Shown here piece after piece: positions 1 through 8,574 of a DNA stretch of 64,000 nt. How positions within the stretch are numbered: the stretch's first letter is position 1; each line of letters starts with the position of its first letter. Position numbers and translations under genes: made by a program. The notes under the pieces are model-generated. The model saw nothing but the letters and a program-made list of their open reading frames with translations, did not search any database and had not been told where the DNA came from. The DNA lies in the NCBI GenBank assembly GCA_031409795.1, contig JANNXX010000043.1:42920-106919 (forward strand), read 5' to 3'. The DNA comes from Tabrizicola sp031409795. Its GTDB lineage: Bacteria; Pseudomonadota; Alphaproteobacteria; Rhodobacterales; Rhodobacteraceae.

Positions 1-40
1 TCTTGCTGCCGCCACGCGCCAGACGGATTTTCATAGCCAT
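1..40 (-). CDS. rpsP: 30S ribosomal protein S16, N-terminal fragment
   Basis: Only the first 13 codons are inside the window; they read MAMKIRLARGGSK, which matches the start of bacterial S16, a small-subunit protein that binds 16S rRNA during early assembly. An AAGGAG ribosome binding site lies about 10 bases upstream of the ATG at 38-40. The gene is the last visible member of a minus-strand cluster running ffh, two acetyltransferases, chorismate mutase, rpsP, an order common in Rhodobacterales. The rest of the gene lies left of the window. Confidence 0.85.
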   Translation of the reverse strand, partial: MAMKIRLARGGSK

Positions 41-64
41 TGGGTAGTCTCCTTGGGTTGTAGG

Positions 65-81
65 GTGGGCGATCCGCCCAC
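65..81 (-). other. Hairpin in the leader of rpsP
   Basis: A perfect 7-bp inverted repeat (GTGGGCG / CGCCCAC, loop ATC) sits between the chorismate mutase stop and the rpsP ribosome binding site. No T-tract follows on the minus strand, so a complete terminator is unlikely. It could instead be a processing or partial-termination site separating expression of the two genes. The structure is seen in the sequence; its role is inferred. Confidence 0.45.
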
Positions 82-92
82 GCATGGGATTG

Positions 93-386
93 TTATTTCT
101 GCAGTTTCTCGTGGTGCCTGATGACTTCGCTGATGATGAAGGTCAGGAATTTGCGGGCGAGGTCGGGGTCAAGGTCGGCCTCGGTGGCAAGTTCATGGAG
201 CCGCGCCATCTGGCGCGCCTCGCGGTCCGGGTCGCTGGGCGGCAGGCCGTGTTCGGCCTTGAGCCGCCCGACGGCCTGGGTCTGCTTGAAGCGTTCGGCA
301 AGGGTGTAGACGAGGATCGCGTCCAGCCGGTCGATGGCGTCGCGGTGGTCTTTCAGAATCTCGGCTGCGCGGTTTGCGGTGTCCAT
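93..386 (-). CDS. Chorismate mutase (AroQ type)
   Basis: The 97-residue product matches the AroQ all-helical chorismate mutase fold, which converts chorismate to prephenate for phenylalanine and tyrosine synthesis in the cytoplasm. The start ATG at 384-386 was chosen over an upstream extension because it gives the usual AroQ length and follows an AAAAGGG ribosome binding site. The N-terminal helix carries the RLDAILVYTLAERF pattern with the expected early Arg, followed by the VGRLKAEHGLP segment holding the conserved Lys, then the DPDREARQ segment with conserved Asp, Arg and Glu. It lies between a GNAT gene and rpsP on the same strand, with a 124-bp gap upstream. No regulatory domain is present. 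Confidence 0.85.
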   Translation of the reverse strand: MDTANRAAEILKDHRDAIDRLDAILVYTLAERFKQTQAVGRLKAEHGLPPSDPDREARQMARLHELATEADLDPDLARKFLTFIISEVIRHHEKLQK

Positions 387-510
387 CAGGCCGCCCTTTT
401 TGACAACGGATTGGTGTCTTGCTTGCGTCTTCCCTGCGACTTTGCGCGCGTCGAGCCGGCGTTGCGCGCAACGCAGGCCGAAGTGCCTTTGATCGAGAGG
501 GCCGACAGGG

Positions 511-1038
511 TCATGCGCCCGCCCCCGGTCCCGGATGACGGTAGATGTAATAGTCGCCGTCGGGGTCCGTCTGGGTGCGTTCGCGCCCTGCGCCAGGGCG
601 GAGCGCAAGCGCCTCGGACCGGGCGTTTGCCACGTCGATCATCGAGATCACCGGCCGGGACGAGATGCGCGCGTGGTAGTCGGCCCTGGCGGCCAGCGCC
701 GCTTCGGCGGCATAGCCCTTGCCCTCGAACCCTTCGAACAGGTGCCAGGCAAGTTCGGGCTCTGGCCATTCGTCGTGGAAGATCACCCCGATCCGGCCGA
801 TGAAGTCGCCCGACCTGCTGTCCACCGAATAAAGGCCATACCCCCGCAACGCCCAGTGACCGATATTGGCCAGCACACCGCGCCAGACCCAGCGCCTCTC
901 CATTCCGCCGCCCAGAAAGGCGGCGCGGGGGCTGGCATTGAAGACAAGCTGCGCTGCAAAATCCGCCTCGCGCGGTGCGCGAAGGGTCAGGCGTTCGGTC
1001 TGCAGGACCGGGATCGGCAGGGGCATCGCGTAAGTCAT
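511..1038 (-). CDS. GNAT family N-acetyltransferase (RimJ/RimL-like)
   Basis: This 175-residue protein has the RimJ/RimL-type GNAT layout: an N-terminal TERLTLRAPREADF strand-helix, and a central GYGLYSVD / GDFIGRIGV core. The EGKGYAAEAA segment near residue 105 corresponds to the acetyl-CoA pyrophosphate-binding loop. Such enzymes acetylate an N-terminal or side-chain amine; the substrate here cannot be told. Its start overlaps the stop of the next GNAT gene by 4 bp (ATGA), so the two are probably translationally coupled. The two proteins are alike enough in layout to suggest an old tandem duplication. Confidence 0.85.
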   Translation of the reverse strand: MTYAMPLPIPVLQTERLTLRAPREADFAAQLVFNASPRAAFLGGGMERRWVWRGVLANIGHWALRGYGLYSVDSRSGDFIGRIGVIFHDEWPEPELAWHLFEGFEGKGYAAEAALAARADYHARISSRPVISMIDVANARSEALALRPGAGRERTQTDPDGDYYIYRHPGPGAGA

Positions 1039-1574
1039 GCCGCCCCCCGGTCGAAGCGGTAGATCGCACCGTCGGTCATCCAGGTCGGGTTCAGGCCAGG
1101 TACCAGCCGTCCGCCGAGTCGCCGGGCGATGGCATGCGACGCGGCATTGTCACGGTGTACTTCGGCACGGGCGGAGCCAAGGCCAAGCGCGCCGAAGGCC
1201 CAGGCATGCAGGGCGATTGCGGCTTCGGTGGCAATGCCCTTGCCTTCGGCCTCGGCGGACCAGAGCGACCAGGTCAGCTCGACCTCGGCCTGGTCATCCC
1301 ATTGCATCGGGCCGAAATGGCCGATCGGCTGGCCGGTGGAGCGGTCTTCGGCGATCAACCGCCCGAAGCCGCGCATCACCCAATGACCGAAGAACGAGGC
1401 GAATTGTTCGGCTGCAACCTGCGCAGTCCTGGGACCGCCGGCATAGACCGTGCGTGGCGAGGTGCGATAGTCGCGGAAGGCAGGCCAGTCGCTGGCTTGC
1501 GGCGCGCGCAGGATCAGCCGCCCTGTTTCCAGAACGGGCAGTCCGATCAGCTGCGGATGCGCCGGGCTGGTCAT
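1035..1574 (-). CDS. GNAT family N-acetyltransferase
   Basis: The 179-residue product is a second GNAT acetyltransferase. It has the TGRLILRAPQASDW N-terminus, a core strand at GQPIGHFG, an EGKGIATEAA acetyl-CoA-binding loop, and an HRDNAASHAIARRLGG helix typical of the RimJ/RimL branch. It overlaps ffh upstream and the next GNAT downstream, each by 4 bp (ATGA), so it is certainly part of the ffh operon. Substrate unknown; proximity to translation and targeting genes is suggestive of a protein substrate but proves nothing. Confidence 0.87.
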   Translation of the reverse strand: MTSPAHPQLIGLPVLETGRLILRAPQASDWPAFRDYRTSPRTVYAGGPRTAQVAAEQFASFFGHWVMRGFGRLIAEDRSTGQPIGHFGPMQWDDQAEVELTWSLWSAEAEGKGIATEAAIALHAWAFGALGLGSARAEVHRDNAASHAIARRLGGRLVPGLNPTWMTDGAIYRFDRGAA

Positions 1575-3070
1575 TTCTTGCGCATCAGCCCGGACAGGCC
1601 CGCAGGCAGGGTCATCCCGCGCGGCAAGCCGCCCATGCCCGGCATTCCGCCCATGCCCTGGCCCATGCCACGGGCGGCCTCGGCCAGGTCATCCGGCGAC
1701 ATCTTCGACGGGTCGGGCATGCCGCCGCCCTTGCCCAGCATCGACTTGATGGCGTTCTTCATCATGCCGCCCTTGCCCATCTTCTTCATCATGTCCGCCA
1801 TCTGCTTGTGCTGCTTCAAAAGGCGGTTGAGGTCGGCAACATCAAGGCCGGACCCGGCGGCGATGCGCTTCTTGCGGGAAGCGGCCAGAAGGTCGGGATT
1901 GGCGCGTTCCTTCTTGGTCATCGCGTTGATCAGCGCGACCTGATGCGCCAGCATCTTGTCGTTCAGGCCCGCCGCTTCGGCCTGGGCCTGCATCTTGCCC
2001 ATGCCGGGCATCATGCCCATCAGGCCCTGCATGCCGCCCATCTTGACCATCTGTTCCAGCTGCATCTTCAGGTCGTTCATGTTGAACAGACCCTTGGAGA
2101 ACCGCCGCGCCATGCGTTCGGCCTGTTCGGCCTCGAAGGTCTCTTGCGCCTTTTCCACCAGGGCGACGATGTCGCCCATGCCAAGGATGCGGCCGGCGAC
2201 GCGTTCAGCCTCGAACACCTCGATCGCGTCCATCTTTTCGCCAAGGCCGACGAAGCGGATCGGCTTGCCGGTAATGGCCCGCATCGAAAGCGCCGCACCG
2301 CCGCGGCCGTCGCCATCCATCCGGGTCAGGACGACGCCGGAGATGCCGACCTTTCCGTCAAACTCGGCCGCGACGTTCACCGCGTCCTGTCCGGTCAGGC
2401 CATCGACGACCAGCAGGGTTTCTCGCGGCTGGGCGATGTCGCGGACGGATTGCACCTCGTCCATCAGGACTTCGTCGATGTGCAGACGCCCGGCGGTGTC
2501 CAGGAAGAGGACGTCATAGCCGCCGAGGTTGGCCTGGGTCTTGGCGCGTTTGGCGATCTGGACGGCGGTTTCGCCCTTGACGATGGGCAGCGTGTCGACG
2601 CCGATCTGGGCGCCCAGGATCGCCAGCTGCTCCATCGCCGCGGGGCGGTTGGTGTCAAGCGATGCGAGGAGGACGCGCTTGCCGTTCTTCTCTTTCAGGC
2701 GCTTTGCCAGCTTGGCGGTGGTCGTGGTCTTGCCCGACCCCTGCAGACCGACCATCAGGATGACGCTGGGCGGGTTGTCGATCTTGAGCGCATCGGCCGG
2801 GCCGTCGCCGGCAAGGACATGGATCAGCTCGTCATGGACGATCTTCACGACCATCTGGCCGGGGGTGATCGACTTGGTGACTGCCGCCCCCGTGGCCTTT
2901 TCGGTCACGCGCTTGATGAACTCGCGCACGACCGGGAGCGAGACATCGGCCTCCAGCAGCGCGGTGCGCACCTCGCGCAGGGCGGTGATCACGTCCGCCT
3001 CGGACAATGCGCCGGCCTTGGTCAGGCGGTCGAAGACGCTGCCAAGGCGGTCGGACAGATTTTCAAACAT
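1571..3070 (-). CDS. ffh: Signal recognition particle protein Ffh (SRP54)
   Basis: This 499-residue GTPase binds 4.5S RNA and delivers signal-sequence-bearing ribosomes to FtsY at the inner membrane. The N domain is followed by the G domain with the P-loop GLQGSGKTTTT (about residue 108), the DTAGR switch motif (about 190) and TRMDGDGRGG, equivalent to TKLDGxxxGG (about 248). The C-terminal M domain is strikingly rich in Met and Gly, as expected for signal-peptide binding. The ATG at 3070 giving MFENLSDRLG was preferred to a 23-codon upstream extension because all Ffh proteins begin near this point. It is the first gene of the cluster. Confidence 0.97.
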   Translation of the reverse strand: MFENLSDRLGSVFDRLTKAGALSEADVITALREVRTALLEADVSLPVVREFIKRVTEKATGAAVTKSITPGQMVVKIVHDELIHVLAGDGPADALKIDNPPSVILMVGLQGSGKTTTTAKLAKRLKEKNGKRVLLASLDTNRPAAMEQLAILGAQIGVDTLPIVKGETAVQIAKRAKTQANLGGYDVLFLDTAGRLHIDEVLMDEVQSVRDIAQPRETLLVVDGLTGQDAVNVAAEFDGKVGISGVVLTRMDGDGRGGAALSMRAITGKPIRFVGLGEKMDAIEVFEAERVAGRILGMGDIVALVEKAQETFEAEQAERMARRFSKGLFNMNDLKMQLEQMVKMGGMQGLMGMMPGMGKMQAQAEAAGLNDKMLAHQVALINAMTKKERANPDLLAASRKKRIAAGSGLDVADLNRLLKQHKQMADMMKKMGKGGMMKNAIKSMLGKGGGMPDPSKMSPDDLAEAARGMGQGMGGMPGMGGLPRGMTLPAGLSGLMRKK

Positions 3071-3303
3071 GGGCCCACGTCTGCATTGTCGTCTCCGTTG
3101 CTGTTTGCCCCGATATGGGACGGCGAACCCGCGATGCAAAGCGGAAGCGCACCCGTGGGCGCAACGCGCTGACGGATGGCGATCCCGGGCAATGCGCCAC
3201 AGGGACCGGAAGCGAACAGCCTCCGGGAATTGCGCGGCGGATACGCCGGGACGGGGCCCAAGTCAAGCGGCCGGGCAGGTGGCGCAAGGAAACTGGCGCC
3301 GCG

Positions 3304-3792
3304 TCAGGCCGACGGGATCCCCAGCCAGCGGTTTATTGCCTTGGCCACGCGTTCCGCGCCGTCGCCGCCGGAATGGATTTGGGTCAGCGGCACATCGCCA
3401 TCGGGCGTGACCAGCACCGGCGCATGCGTGCGGCTGGTCGAACGGCCCCCGCCCGTGCGATGAGACCGGCTTACATGGGTCGAGATCCCGGCCCTTTGCA
3501 CATCGGCAAGGCGCAGGGTCTGTTCGCTTTGTCCCAGAAAGCTTGCGGTCCGGATCACCACCGCTTTGGCCGGACGGTCGAAGATCACCACGACCCGGCG
3601 GACAAAGACCACGAAAGCCACGCCAAAAAGTGCTGCGGCGAGGGTCAAGCCAAACCCCAGCCAGGGTTCGCTGGCAAGGTTGGCCAGGGCGACGGCCAGC
3701 AGGACCAGGATGACCAGGATCAGGAATGACCCGAGCAACCAGGGGCTTGCTTCCAGGGTCAGCCGGTCCGGGGTTTCATCGGCAACGCGCAT
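3304..3792 (-). CDS. Uncharacterised two-TM membrane protein
   Basis: The 162-residue product has two hydrophobic segments near residues 17-36 and 46-67. They are followed by a soluble beta-rich region with a FDRPAKAVVIRT strand pattern reminiscent of bacterial PH-like (DUF2244/YdbT-type) domains, though I cannot assign a family firmly. The start at 3792 follows a strong AAGGAG site. It is separated from ffh by about 230 bp and is divergent from the LysR gene. The function is unknown; it is probably inner-membrane with its C-terminal domain in the cytoplasm. Confidence 0.7.
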   Translation of the reverse strand: MRVADETPDRLTLEASPWLLGSFLILVILVLLAVALANLASEPWLGFGLTLAAALFGVAFVVFVRRVVVIFDRPAKAVVIRTASFLGQSEQTLRLADVQRAGISTHVSRSHRTGGGRSTSRTHAPVLVTPDGDVPLTQIHSGGDGAERVAKAINRWLGIPSA

Positions 3793-3938
3793 GGGAAACT
3801 CCTTCGACCGGGCGCAGACGCCACCTGCCAGCTTTGGTCGCAATGGATACCAGGTCAAGCCGAAGCGACCGGCCCCTTGCATCGCTTCGGGGCTTGGCGT
3901 CATCTGTGCATCCCCGCACAGTCTGGCCGGAGCCCGCG

Positions 3939-4823
3939 ATGGAAAACTGGGACGAGATCCGCACTGCCTATCATGTCGCCCGGCTGGGCACCGTATCCGG
4001 CGCGGCCGAGGTGCTGGGGGTCCACCACGCCACGGTGATCCGCCATATCGACGCGCTGGAGCGGCGGCTGGGGTCCAAGCTCTTCCAGCGCCACGCGCGC
4101 GGCTATACCGCAACCGAGGCGGGGCGTGATCTTCTGTCGGTGGCCCAGACGACGGAAGAGCAGTTCGCGCATCTGTCCAGCCGGATCAAGGGTCAGGGCG
4201 AAACGGTCTCGGGCGAGCTGGTAGTGACCTCGATTGCCGGAATCGCAGACCTGTTGACCCCGGTGATGGTCAGCTTTCAGCAGAATTGGCCGGACGTGCG
4301 CGTGCGGTTCCTGACCGACATGCGGGTCTTCCGGCTGGACTACGGCGAGGCGCATGTGGCGATCCGCGCCGGGACGGGGCCGGAAGAGCCGGACAACGTC
4401 GTGCAGCCGCTGGTCCGGATCAAGTCCGGGCTTTACGCCTCGAAAGCCTATGTCGACCGCTTCGGTCGCCCGGGCTCGGAGGATGACTTTGCCGTGCATC
4501 GCTTCGTCTGCAGCGACAACGAAGCGACCCGGGCCCCGTTCTTTCGCTGGCTGCGGGCCAAGGTGCCACCCGAAAGCATCGCCTATGCCGCGACCGAGCC
4601 CGCCGCGCTGGAAGAGGCAGTGCGCCAGGGTGCGGGCATCGGCTTTGTCTCGACCTTCCGGGCAGCCCAGGATCCGGATCTGGTCGAGGTTTTGCCGTCG
4701 CGCACGGAATGGGAAGCGCCCTTGCGCATCGTGACGCATGTCGATCTGCACCGGACGCGCAAGGTCCAGGCCTTTCTGACCCACCTGAAGGACGCCGCGA
4801 AGGACTGGAAGTTCTGCGGATGA
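3939..4823 (+). CDS. LysR family transcriptional regulator
   Basis: The 294-residue protein starts with a winged helix-turn-helix (residues about 4-62) containing GTVSGAAEVLGVHHATVIRHIDALE, the LysR recognition pattern. An effector-binding domain with two Rossmann-like lobes follows. LysR proteins bind DNA as tetramers and respond to a small molecule. The effector cannot be inferred. The ATG at 3939 was chosen because the helix-turn-helix begins directly after it. The EamA-type exporter gene starts 27 bp downstream on the same strand, so the regulator may control, or be co-transcribed with, that transporter. Confidence 0.92.
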   Translation: MENWDEIRTAYHVARLGTVSGAAEVLGVHHATVIRHIDALERRLGSKLFQRHARGYTATEAGRDLLSVAQTTEEQFAHLSSRIKGQGETVSGELVVTSIAGIADLLTPVMVSFQQNWPDVRVRFLTDMRVFRLDYGEAHVAIRAGTGPEEPDNVVQPLVRIKSGLYASKAYVDRFGRPGSEDDFAVHRFVCSDNEATRAPFFRWLRAKVPPESIAYAATEPAALEEAVRQGAGIGFVSTFRAAQDPDLVEVLPSRTEWEAPLRIVTHVDLHRTRKVQAFLTHLKDAAKDWKFCG

Positions 4824-4850
4824 CCGCCGCCGCGACCGGGCCTTGATCGC

Positions 4851-5732
4851 ATGGCACTGACCGAGTCCCGGCGCGGGCATCTCGCGATGCTGGCCTTTTC
4901 GGCGCTGGTGGCGGGGTCGTTCTCTTTGGGGGCGCTGGCGGCGCCGCATGTCGATCCGGCAGCCCTGTCGGCGGTGCGGTTCCTTCTGGCGGGCCTGCTG
5001 GTTGGCGCGGCGGCGCTGGCGACCACGGGGCTGCCGCGCAGCGCCTGGGTCGCGCCCTGGCGCTATCTGGTGCTGGGCGGGCTGCTGGCCGCCTACTTCG
5101 TGCTGATGTTCGAAGGGCTGAAAACTGCCCGACCGGTATCGGCGGCGGCAGTGTTCACCTTGACTCCGGTGATGGCGGCGGGGTTCGGCTGGCTTTTGCT
5201 GCGCCAGAGGCTGACCGGGCGGATGGCGCTTGCCCTGTCGATCGGGGCGGTCGGGGCGCTTTGGGTCATCTTCCGGGCCGATCTTGCCGCCGTCCTGGCG
5301 CTGGAGATCGGCCCCGGCGAGGTGACCTACTTCTGGGGCTGCGTCGCGCATGCGCTTTACGCCCCGATGGTCCGCAAACTGAACCGGGGCGAGCCTGCGG
5401 TGGTCTTCACCTTCGGGATGATGGTGGCAGGCACGGTCCTGCTGACGCTTTGGGCCTGGCCCGCGATCCTGGCCACCGACTGGGCCGCGCTGCCGGCCAT
5501 CGTCTGGATCACGCTGGTCTATGTCGCCGTCGCGGCCAGTGCTGCGACCTTCGTGCTTTTGCAATACGCCACGCTGCGGCTGCCTGCGGCCAAGGTCATG
5601 GCCTATACCTACCTGGTGCCGGCCTGGGTGATCCTGTGGGAGATCGCCCTGCATGCCGCCACGCCGCCGGCGCTGGTGCTTGTCGGGGTCGCGATGACCG
5701 CCTTTGCCCTGTGGCTTCTGTTGCAGGACTGA
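4851..5732 (+). CDS. DMT superfamily (EamA) transporter
   Basis: This 293-residue protein has about ten hydrophobic segments arranged as two EamA repeats, the standard drug/metabolite transporter design. The first repeat contains PAALSAVRFLLAGLL, the typical EamA helix 2 motif, and TPVMAAGFGWLLLRQRLT marks the helix 4/5 junction. Members export amino acids, purines or drugs, or import nucleotide sugars; no substrate is evident. It lies directly after the LysR gene and ends 40 bp before a convergent phosphotransferase, with a hairpin terminator in between. Confidence 0.9.
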   Translation: MALTESRRGHLAMLAFSALVAGSFSLGALAAPHVDPAALSAVRFLLAGLLVGAAALATTGLPRSAWVAPWRYLVLGGLLAAYFVLMFEGLKTARPVSAAAVFTLTPVMAAGFGWLLLRQRLTGRMALALSIGAVGALWVIFRADLAAVLALEIGPGEVTYFWGCVAHALYAPMVRKLNRGEPAVVFTFGMMVAGTVLLTLWAWPAILATDWAALPAIVWITLVYVAVAASAATFVLLQYATLRLPAAKVMAYTYLVPAWVILWEIALHAATPPALVLVGVAMTAFALWLLLQD

Positions 5733-5747
5733 CAGCCGCAAGAAATT

Positions 5748-5766
5748 GATTTTTCGCAGAAAAATC
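5748..5766. terminator. Bidirectional terminator between convergent genes
   Basis: A perfect 8-bp inverted repeat (GATTTTTC / GAAAAATC, loop GCA) lies between the EamA stop and the phosphotransferase stop. The A/T-rich arms can supply a U-run in either direction, as expected for a shared terminator. Confidence 0.6.
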
Positions 5767-5772
5767 GTGCCG

Positions 5773-6720
5773 CTACAGCCGGAGGGCGCGCAGCCCGTTG
5801 GCCAGATACCCCTCGGCCAGTTCCAGCGTGCCTTGGGTATAGGTGGCTCCGCCCAAGGCCTGGGCCGTGTCACTGTCGGCACGGCTGGACAGCCAGGCGG
5901 TCAAGAGGACGCGGCGCAGGAGGATCAGCGTCGGGATCATTGCGCGGTCTTCCGGCCGCAAGGGGGCGATGCGGCAATACCCCTCGCACCAGCGGGCGAC
6001 CAGATCGGGCAGGCGCGGATCGGTCTCGATGAAGGACAGCGCGGCGGCAAGATCATAGACCCACCAGCCAAAGCCGCAATCGTCGAAGTCGATGGCCCAG
6101 AGGCCCTGCGCATCGGCCATCAGGTTGGCCAGCCGCAGATCGGCGTGGATCAGGCCAAAGACCCTGGGCCCGGTGCCAAAGCCGTGCAGACGGTCGGCAA
6201 GCCGGTCCGTGGCGCGCTGCAAGAGGGCCGCGCCCGGGGCGTCCAGGCCTTGCGCCTGCCGCCAATGCCCCCAATGCGGCGCGGGCCCGAGAATCGTCTC
6301 TGCGTCCCAACGCTTGCGGGTGAATCCCGGCGGCGGGGTCCAGGCGCGGGCCTGCAGATGCAGGCGGGCGGTGATCTCGCCCAGAGGCGCGAACCACTGG
6401 CCCAGGTCATCGCCGGGCTGCAGCTCTTGCCCGTCGATCGGGGCGAAGGCAACGACATGACGCCCGCCAATGTCACAGACCGGCCCGTCGCACCCGACGA
6501 CAGGCCGCACCGTGCGCAAGCCCGGAACGTCCTGCAAAGCGGCAAGCCAGGCCAGTTCCGAGACGATTTCCGCGTGGCTGTGATAGCCGGGCCGGTGGAC
6601 CCGGAGGATCAGGTCACCCGCGCGCCAGGTCTCGTTTTCGGACCGGTTGAGCAGGGTCAGGGGCGTGTCCGGCGACAATCCGAACAGCGGCAAAGCGCGG
6701 GCGACAAGATCGGCGGTCAT
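5773..6720 (-). CDS. Phosphotransferase of the APH / choline kinase family
   Basis: The 315-residue product carries the catalytic loop HADLRLANLM (HxDxxxxN, about residue 213) and the metal-binding DFDDCG that follows, both hallmarks of the aminoglycoside phosphotransferase/homoserine kinase fold. The N-terminal lobe has SENETWRAGDLILRVHRPGY, including the nucleotide-binding Lys/Arg strand. Such enzymes phosphorylate a hydroxyl on a small molecule (homoserine, choline, sugars or antibiotics). No resistance role should be assumed, because most chromosomal members are metabolic. It is monocistronic and convergent with the EamA gene. Confidence 0.85.
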   Translation of the reverse strand: MTADLVARALPLFGLSPDTPLTLLNRSENETWRAGDLILRVHRPGYHSHAEIVSELAWLAALQDVPGLRTVRPVVGCDGPVCDIGGRHVVAFAPIDGQELQPGDDLGQWFAPLGEITARLHLQARAWTPPPGFTRKRWDAETILGPAPHWGHWRQAQGLDAPGAALLQRATDRLADRLHGFGTGPRVFGLIHADLRLANLMADAQGLWAIDFDDCGFGWWVYDLAAALSFIETDPRLPDLVARWCEGYCRIAPLRPEDRAMIPTLILLRRVLLTAWLSSRADSDTAQALGGATYTQGTLELAEGYLANGLRALRL

Positions 6721-7035
6721 CCCGGCCGCCTGGAAACGCGATGGCTGCTAAATGAGGGCATGTACGACGGCTCACAAGGACGATCCGGGCGTCCGCGAAA
6801 GCGGCTGGATCTCCGCCAGACGCCTATCGGACAGTGCCCCCTTCGGCAAGGCCGGAGGACCCGGGCGCCGGATCACATGGCCGGGGATGTCGGGCGCTCC
6901 TTGTCGATGCCGCTGCCCGGGGATTTCTTTGAAATGACACTTGATCCGGGGGGCTTCGACGGGCACCTTTCTTCAGGCGGCGCACCCGTTGGACGACCCG
7001 AAAATCAATCATTCCCCCCAGACATGAGGCCGTAG
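6721..7035. other. Intergenic region without a recognised gene
   Basis: This 315-bp stretch separates divergently transcribed phosphotransferase and peptidase genes and should hold both promoters. I see no convincing -35/-10 pair, RNA gene or conserved reading frame. A TGAGG ribosome binding site for the peptidase lies at its right end. Confidence 0.5.
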
Positions 7036-8232
7036 ATGACCAATGCCAGCCAGTATCTTGATGTGGACGCGGCCGAAGCCTACTTGCTGCGCTATCTGTC
7101 GATCGAAGGGGTTACCGGACAGGAAGAAGCGATCGCCAACGCGATCCGCGACGACTTGGTGGCGCTGGGCGTACCGCCGGCGTCCATCCGCTTTGACGGC
7201 GTGGCCGCGCGCATTCCCCTGCCAACCCAGACGGGGAACCTGATCGTCGATCTGCCCGGCACGAAGCCCGGCCCGCGCCTGTTGTTCTCGACCCATCTTG
7301 ATACGGTTCCGCTGTGCGCCGGCGCCAAGCCGCGCCGCGAGGGGGACCGCATCGTCGGCGACGGCACCACGGCGCTGGGCGGTGATGACCGGACCGGCTG
7401 CGCGCTTCTGGTGGCACTTGTCCACACGCTGATCAAGAACGACCTGAAACATCCGCCGATGACGCTGCTGTTCACCGTGCGCGAGGAAAGCGGCCTGCAC
7501 GGCGCGCGTGAGCTTGACCCGGCCGACCTGAACGGCGCGGCAATGTGCTTCAACGTGGATGGCAAGCTTGCGTCCGAGCTGATCATCGGGGCGGTCGGGC
7601 AGGAAAACTGGGAGGTTGAGATCACCGGCAAGGCGTCCCATGCCGGTGTGGCGCCGGACAAGGGCATCTCGGCCACGCTGGTTGGCGCGCTGGGTCTGGC
7701 GGAAACCCGGGCCGCCGGCTGGTTTGGCAAGATCGTCAAGCCGGACGGGCACGGCACCAGCAACGTGGGCATCTTCGGCGGCCGCAATGGTGCCGCGGCG
7801 GGGGATGCGACGAACGTCGTCACCGATTACGCCTGGCTGAAAGGCGAGGCGCGCAGCCCGAAGGAAGCCTTCACCTCGGCCATCACCAAGGGAATCCGCA
7901 CCGCCTTCGAGACCGCCCGGACCCAGGTGACCGACACCGAAGGCGAAATGGCAGCGATGGAGTTCACCAGCGTGAAGGCCTATCCGCCCTTCAACCTGTC
8001 CGAAGACACCGACACCGTGCGCCATGCGGTGAAAGCCGTGGAAGCCCTTGGGATGAAGCCGGTCTTCATCTTTTCCAACGGCGGTCTGGATGCCAACTGG
8101 CTGGACAAGCACGGCGTGCCGACCGTCACGATCGGCGCCGGGCAATACGAGATCCACACGGTGAAAGAGTACGTCCACCTGCCGGAATTCGCTCAGGGCT
8201 GCCGGTTGGCTGTGGAACTGGCCACGCTGTAG
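7036..8232 (+). CDS. M20 family metallopeptidase, PepT-like
   Basis: The 398-residue protein is a di-zinc exopeptidase of the M20/PepT group, which removes N-terminal residues from tripeptides in the cytoplasm. Visible metal-site motifs are STHLDTVP (His and catalytic Asp, about residue 91), LGGDDRTG (bridging Asp), REESGLHGA (catalytic Glu and metal Glu) and the late IGAGQYEIHTVKEYV with the final His. A dimerisation insert with ITGKASHAGVAPDKGISA lies in the middle. The ATG follows TGAGG. Length fits the family; true PepT is slightly longer, so PepT-like is the safer name. Confidence 0.9.
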   Translation: MTNASQYLDVDAAEAYLLRYLSIEGVTGQEEAIANAIRDDLVALGVPPASIRFDGVAARIPLPTQTGNLIVDLPGTKPGPRLLFSTHLDTVPLCAGAKPRREGDRIVGDGTTALGGDDRTGCALLVALVHTLIKNDLKHPPMTLLFTVREESGLHGARELDPADLNGAAMCFNVDGKLASELIIGAVGQENWEVEITGKASHAGVAPDKGISATLVGALGLAETRAAGWFGKIVKPDGHGTSNVGIFGGRNGAAAGDATNVVTDYAWLKGEARSPKEAFTSAITKGIRTAFETARTQVTDTEGEMAAMEFTSVKAYPPFNLSEDTDTVRHAVKAVEALGMKPVFIFSNGGLDANWLDKHGVPTVTIGAGQYEIHTVKEYVHLPEFAQGCRLAVELATL

Positions 8233-8410
8233 GCTTTCGCCGCAGGCTGACCCGCAGCCGCAGCGCCCTGTGGGGGCCAGCGCCGACTTGGCCGCAAGTC
8301 TGTGGCCTTGCGCCGATCGTTCCGGCCACTGCCCGGGAAGGCAACGGCCTGGTCGATCCCTGGGCGAGCAAACGGGTCCGCTGCTGACCACCGTCTGTCA
8401 GCCTAAGCAA

Positions 8411-8440
8411 AAGGGCTTGAGCGATCACGCCCAAGCCCTT
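8411..8440 (-). terminator. Rho-independent terminator of tRNA-Arg
   Basis: A perfect 9-bp inverted repeat (AAGGGCTTG / CAAGCCCTT, 12-base loop) lies 8 bp beyond the tRNA CCA end. On the minus strand it runs into TTTTGCTT. This is the expected 3' end of a short tRNA transcript. Confidence 0.75.
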
Positions 8441-8448
8441 GAATTTTC

Positions 8449-8525
8449 TGGCGGACCCGGAGCGATTCGAACGCCCGACCCTCAGATTCGTAGTCTGATG
8501 CTCTATCCAGCTGAGCTACGGGTCC
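8449..8525 (-). tRNA. tRNA-Arg (anticodon ACG)
   Basis: The cloverleaf is complete. The acceptor stem pairs GGACCCG with CGGGTCC, the D arm is GCTC/GAGC, and the anticodon stem TCAGA/TCTGA encloses the loop CTACGAA. The T arm is GGGCG-TTCGAAT-CGCTC, and discriminator G is followed by an encoded CCA. The first anticodon base A is normally deaminated to inosine by TadA, so this tRNA reads CGU, CGC and CGA. It has its own terminator just downstream. Confidence 0.97.
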
Positions 8526-8574
8526 GCAATGTGGGGGCGTTTAGCCTTCGCGGCAGGCCAATGCAAGGGCCAAA

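Noticed and set aside
1037..3172. 711-codon plus-strand open frame opposite ffh
   Set aside because: It is the antisense shadow of ffh and the GNAT genes; His/Arg/Leu-rich translation without domains, while the minus strand has clear Ffh motifs.
3900..5882. 660-codon minus-strand open frame
   Set aside because: Antisense to the LysR and EamA genes; low-complexity Arg/Gln/Gly-rich product typical of high-GC shadow frames.
5773..6720. Aminoglycoside resistance gene
   Set aside because: Only the general APH fold motifs are present; chromosomal relatives are mostly metabolic kinases.
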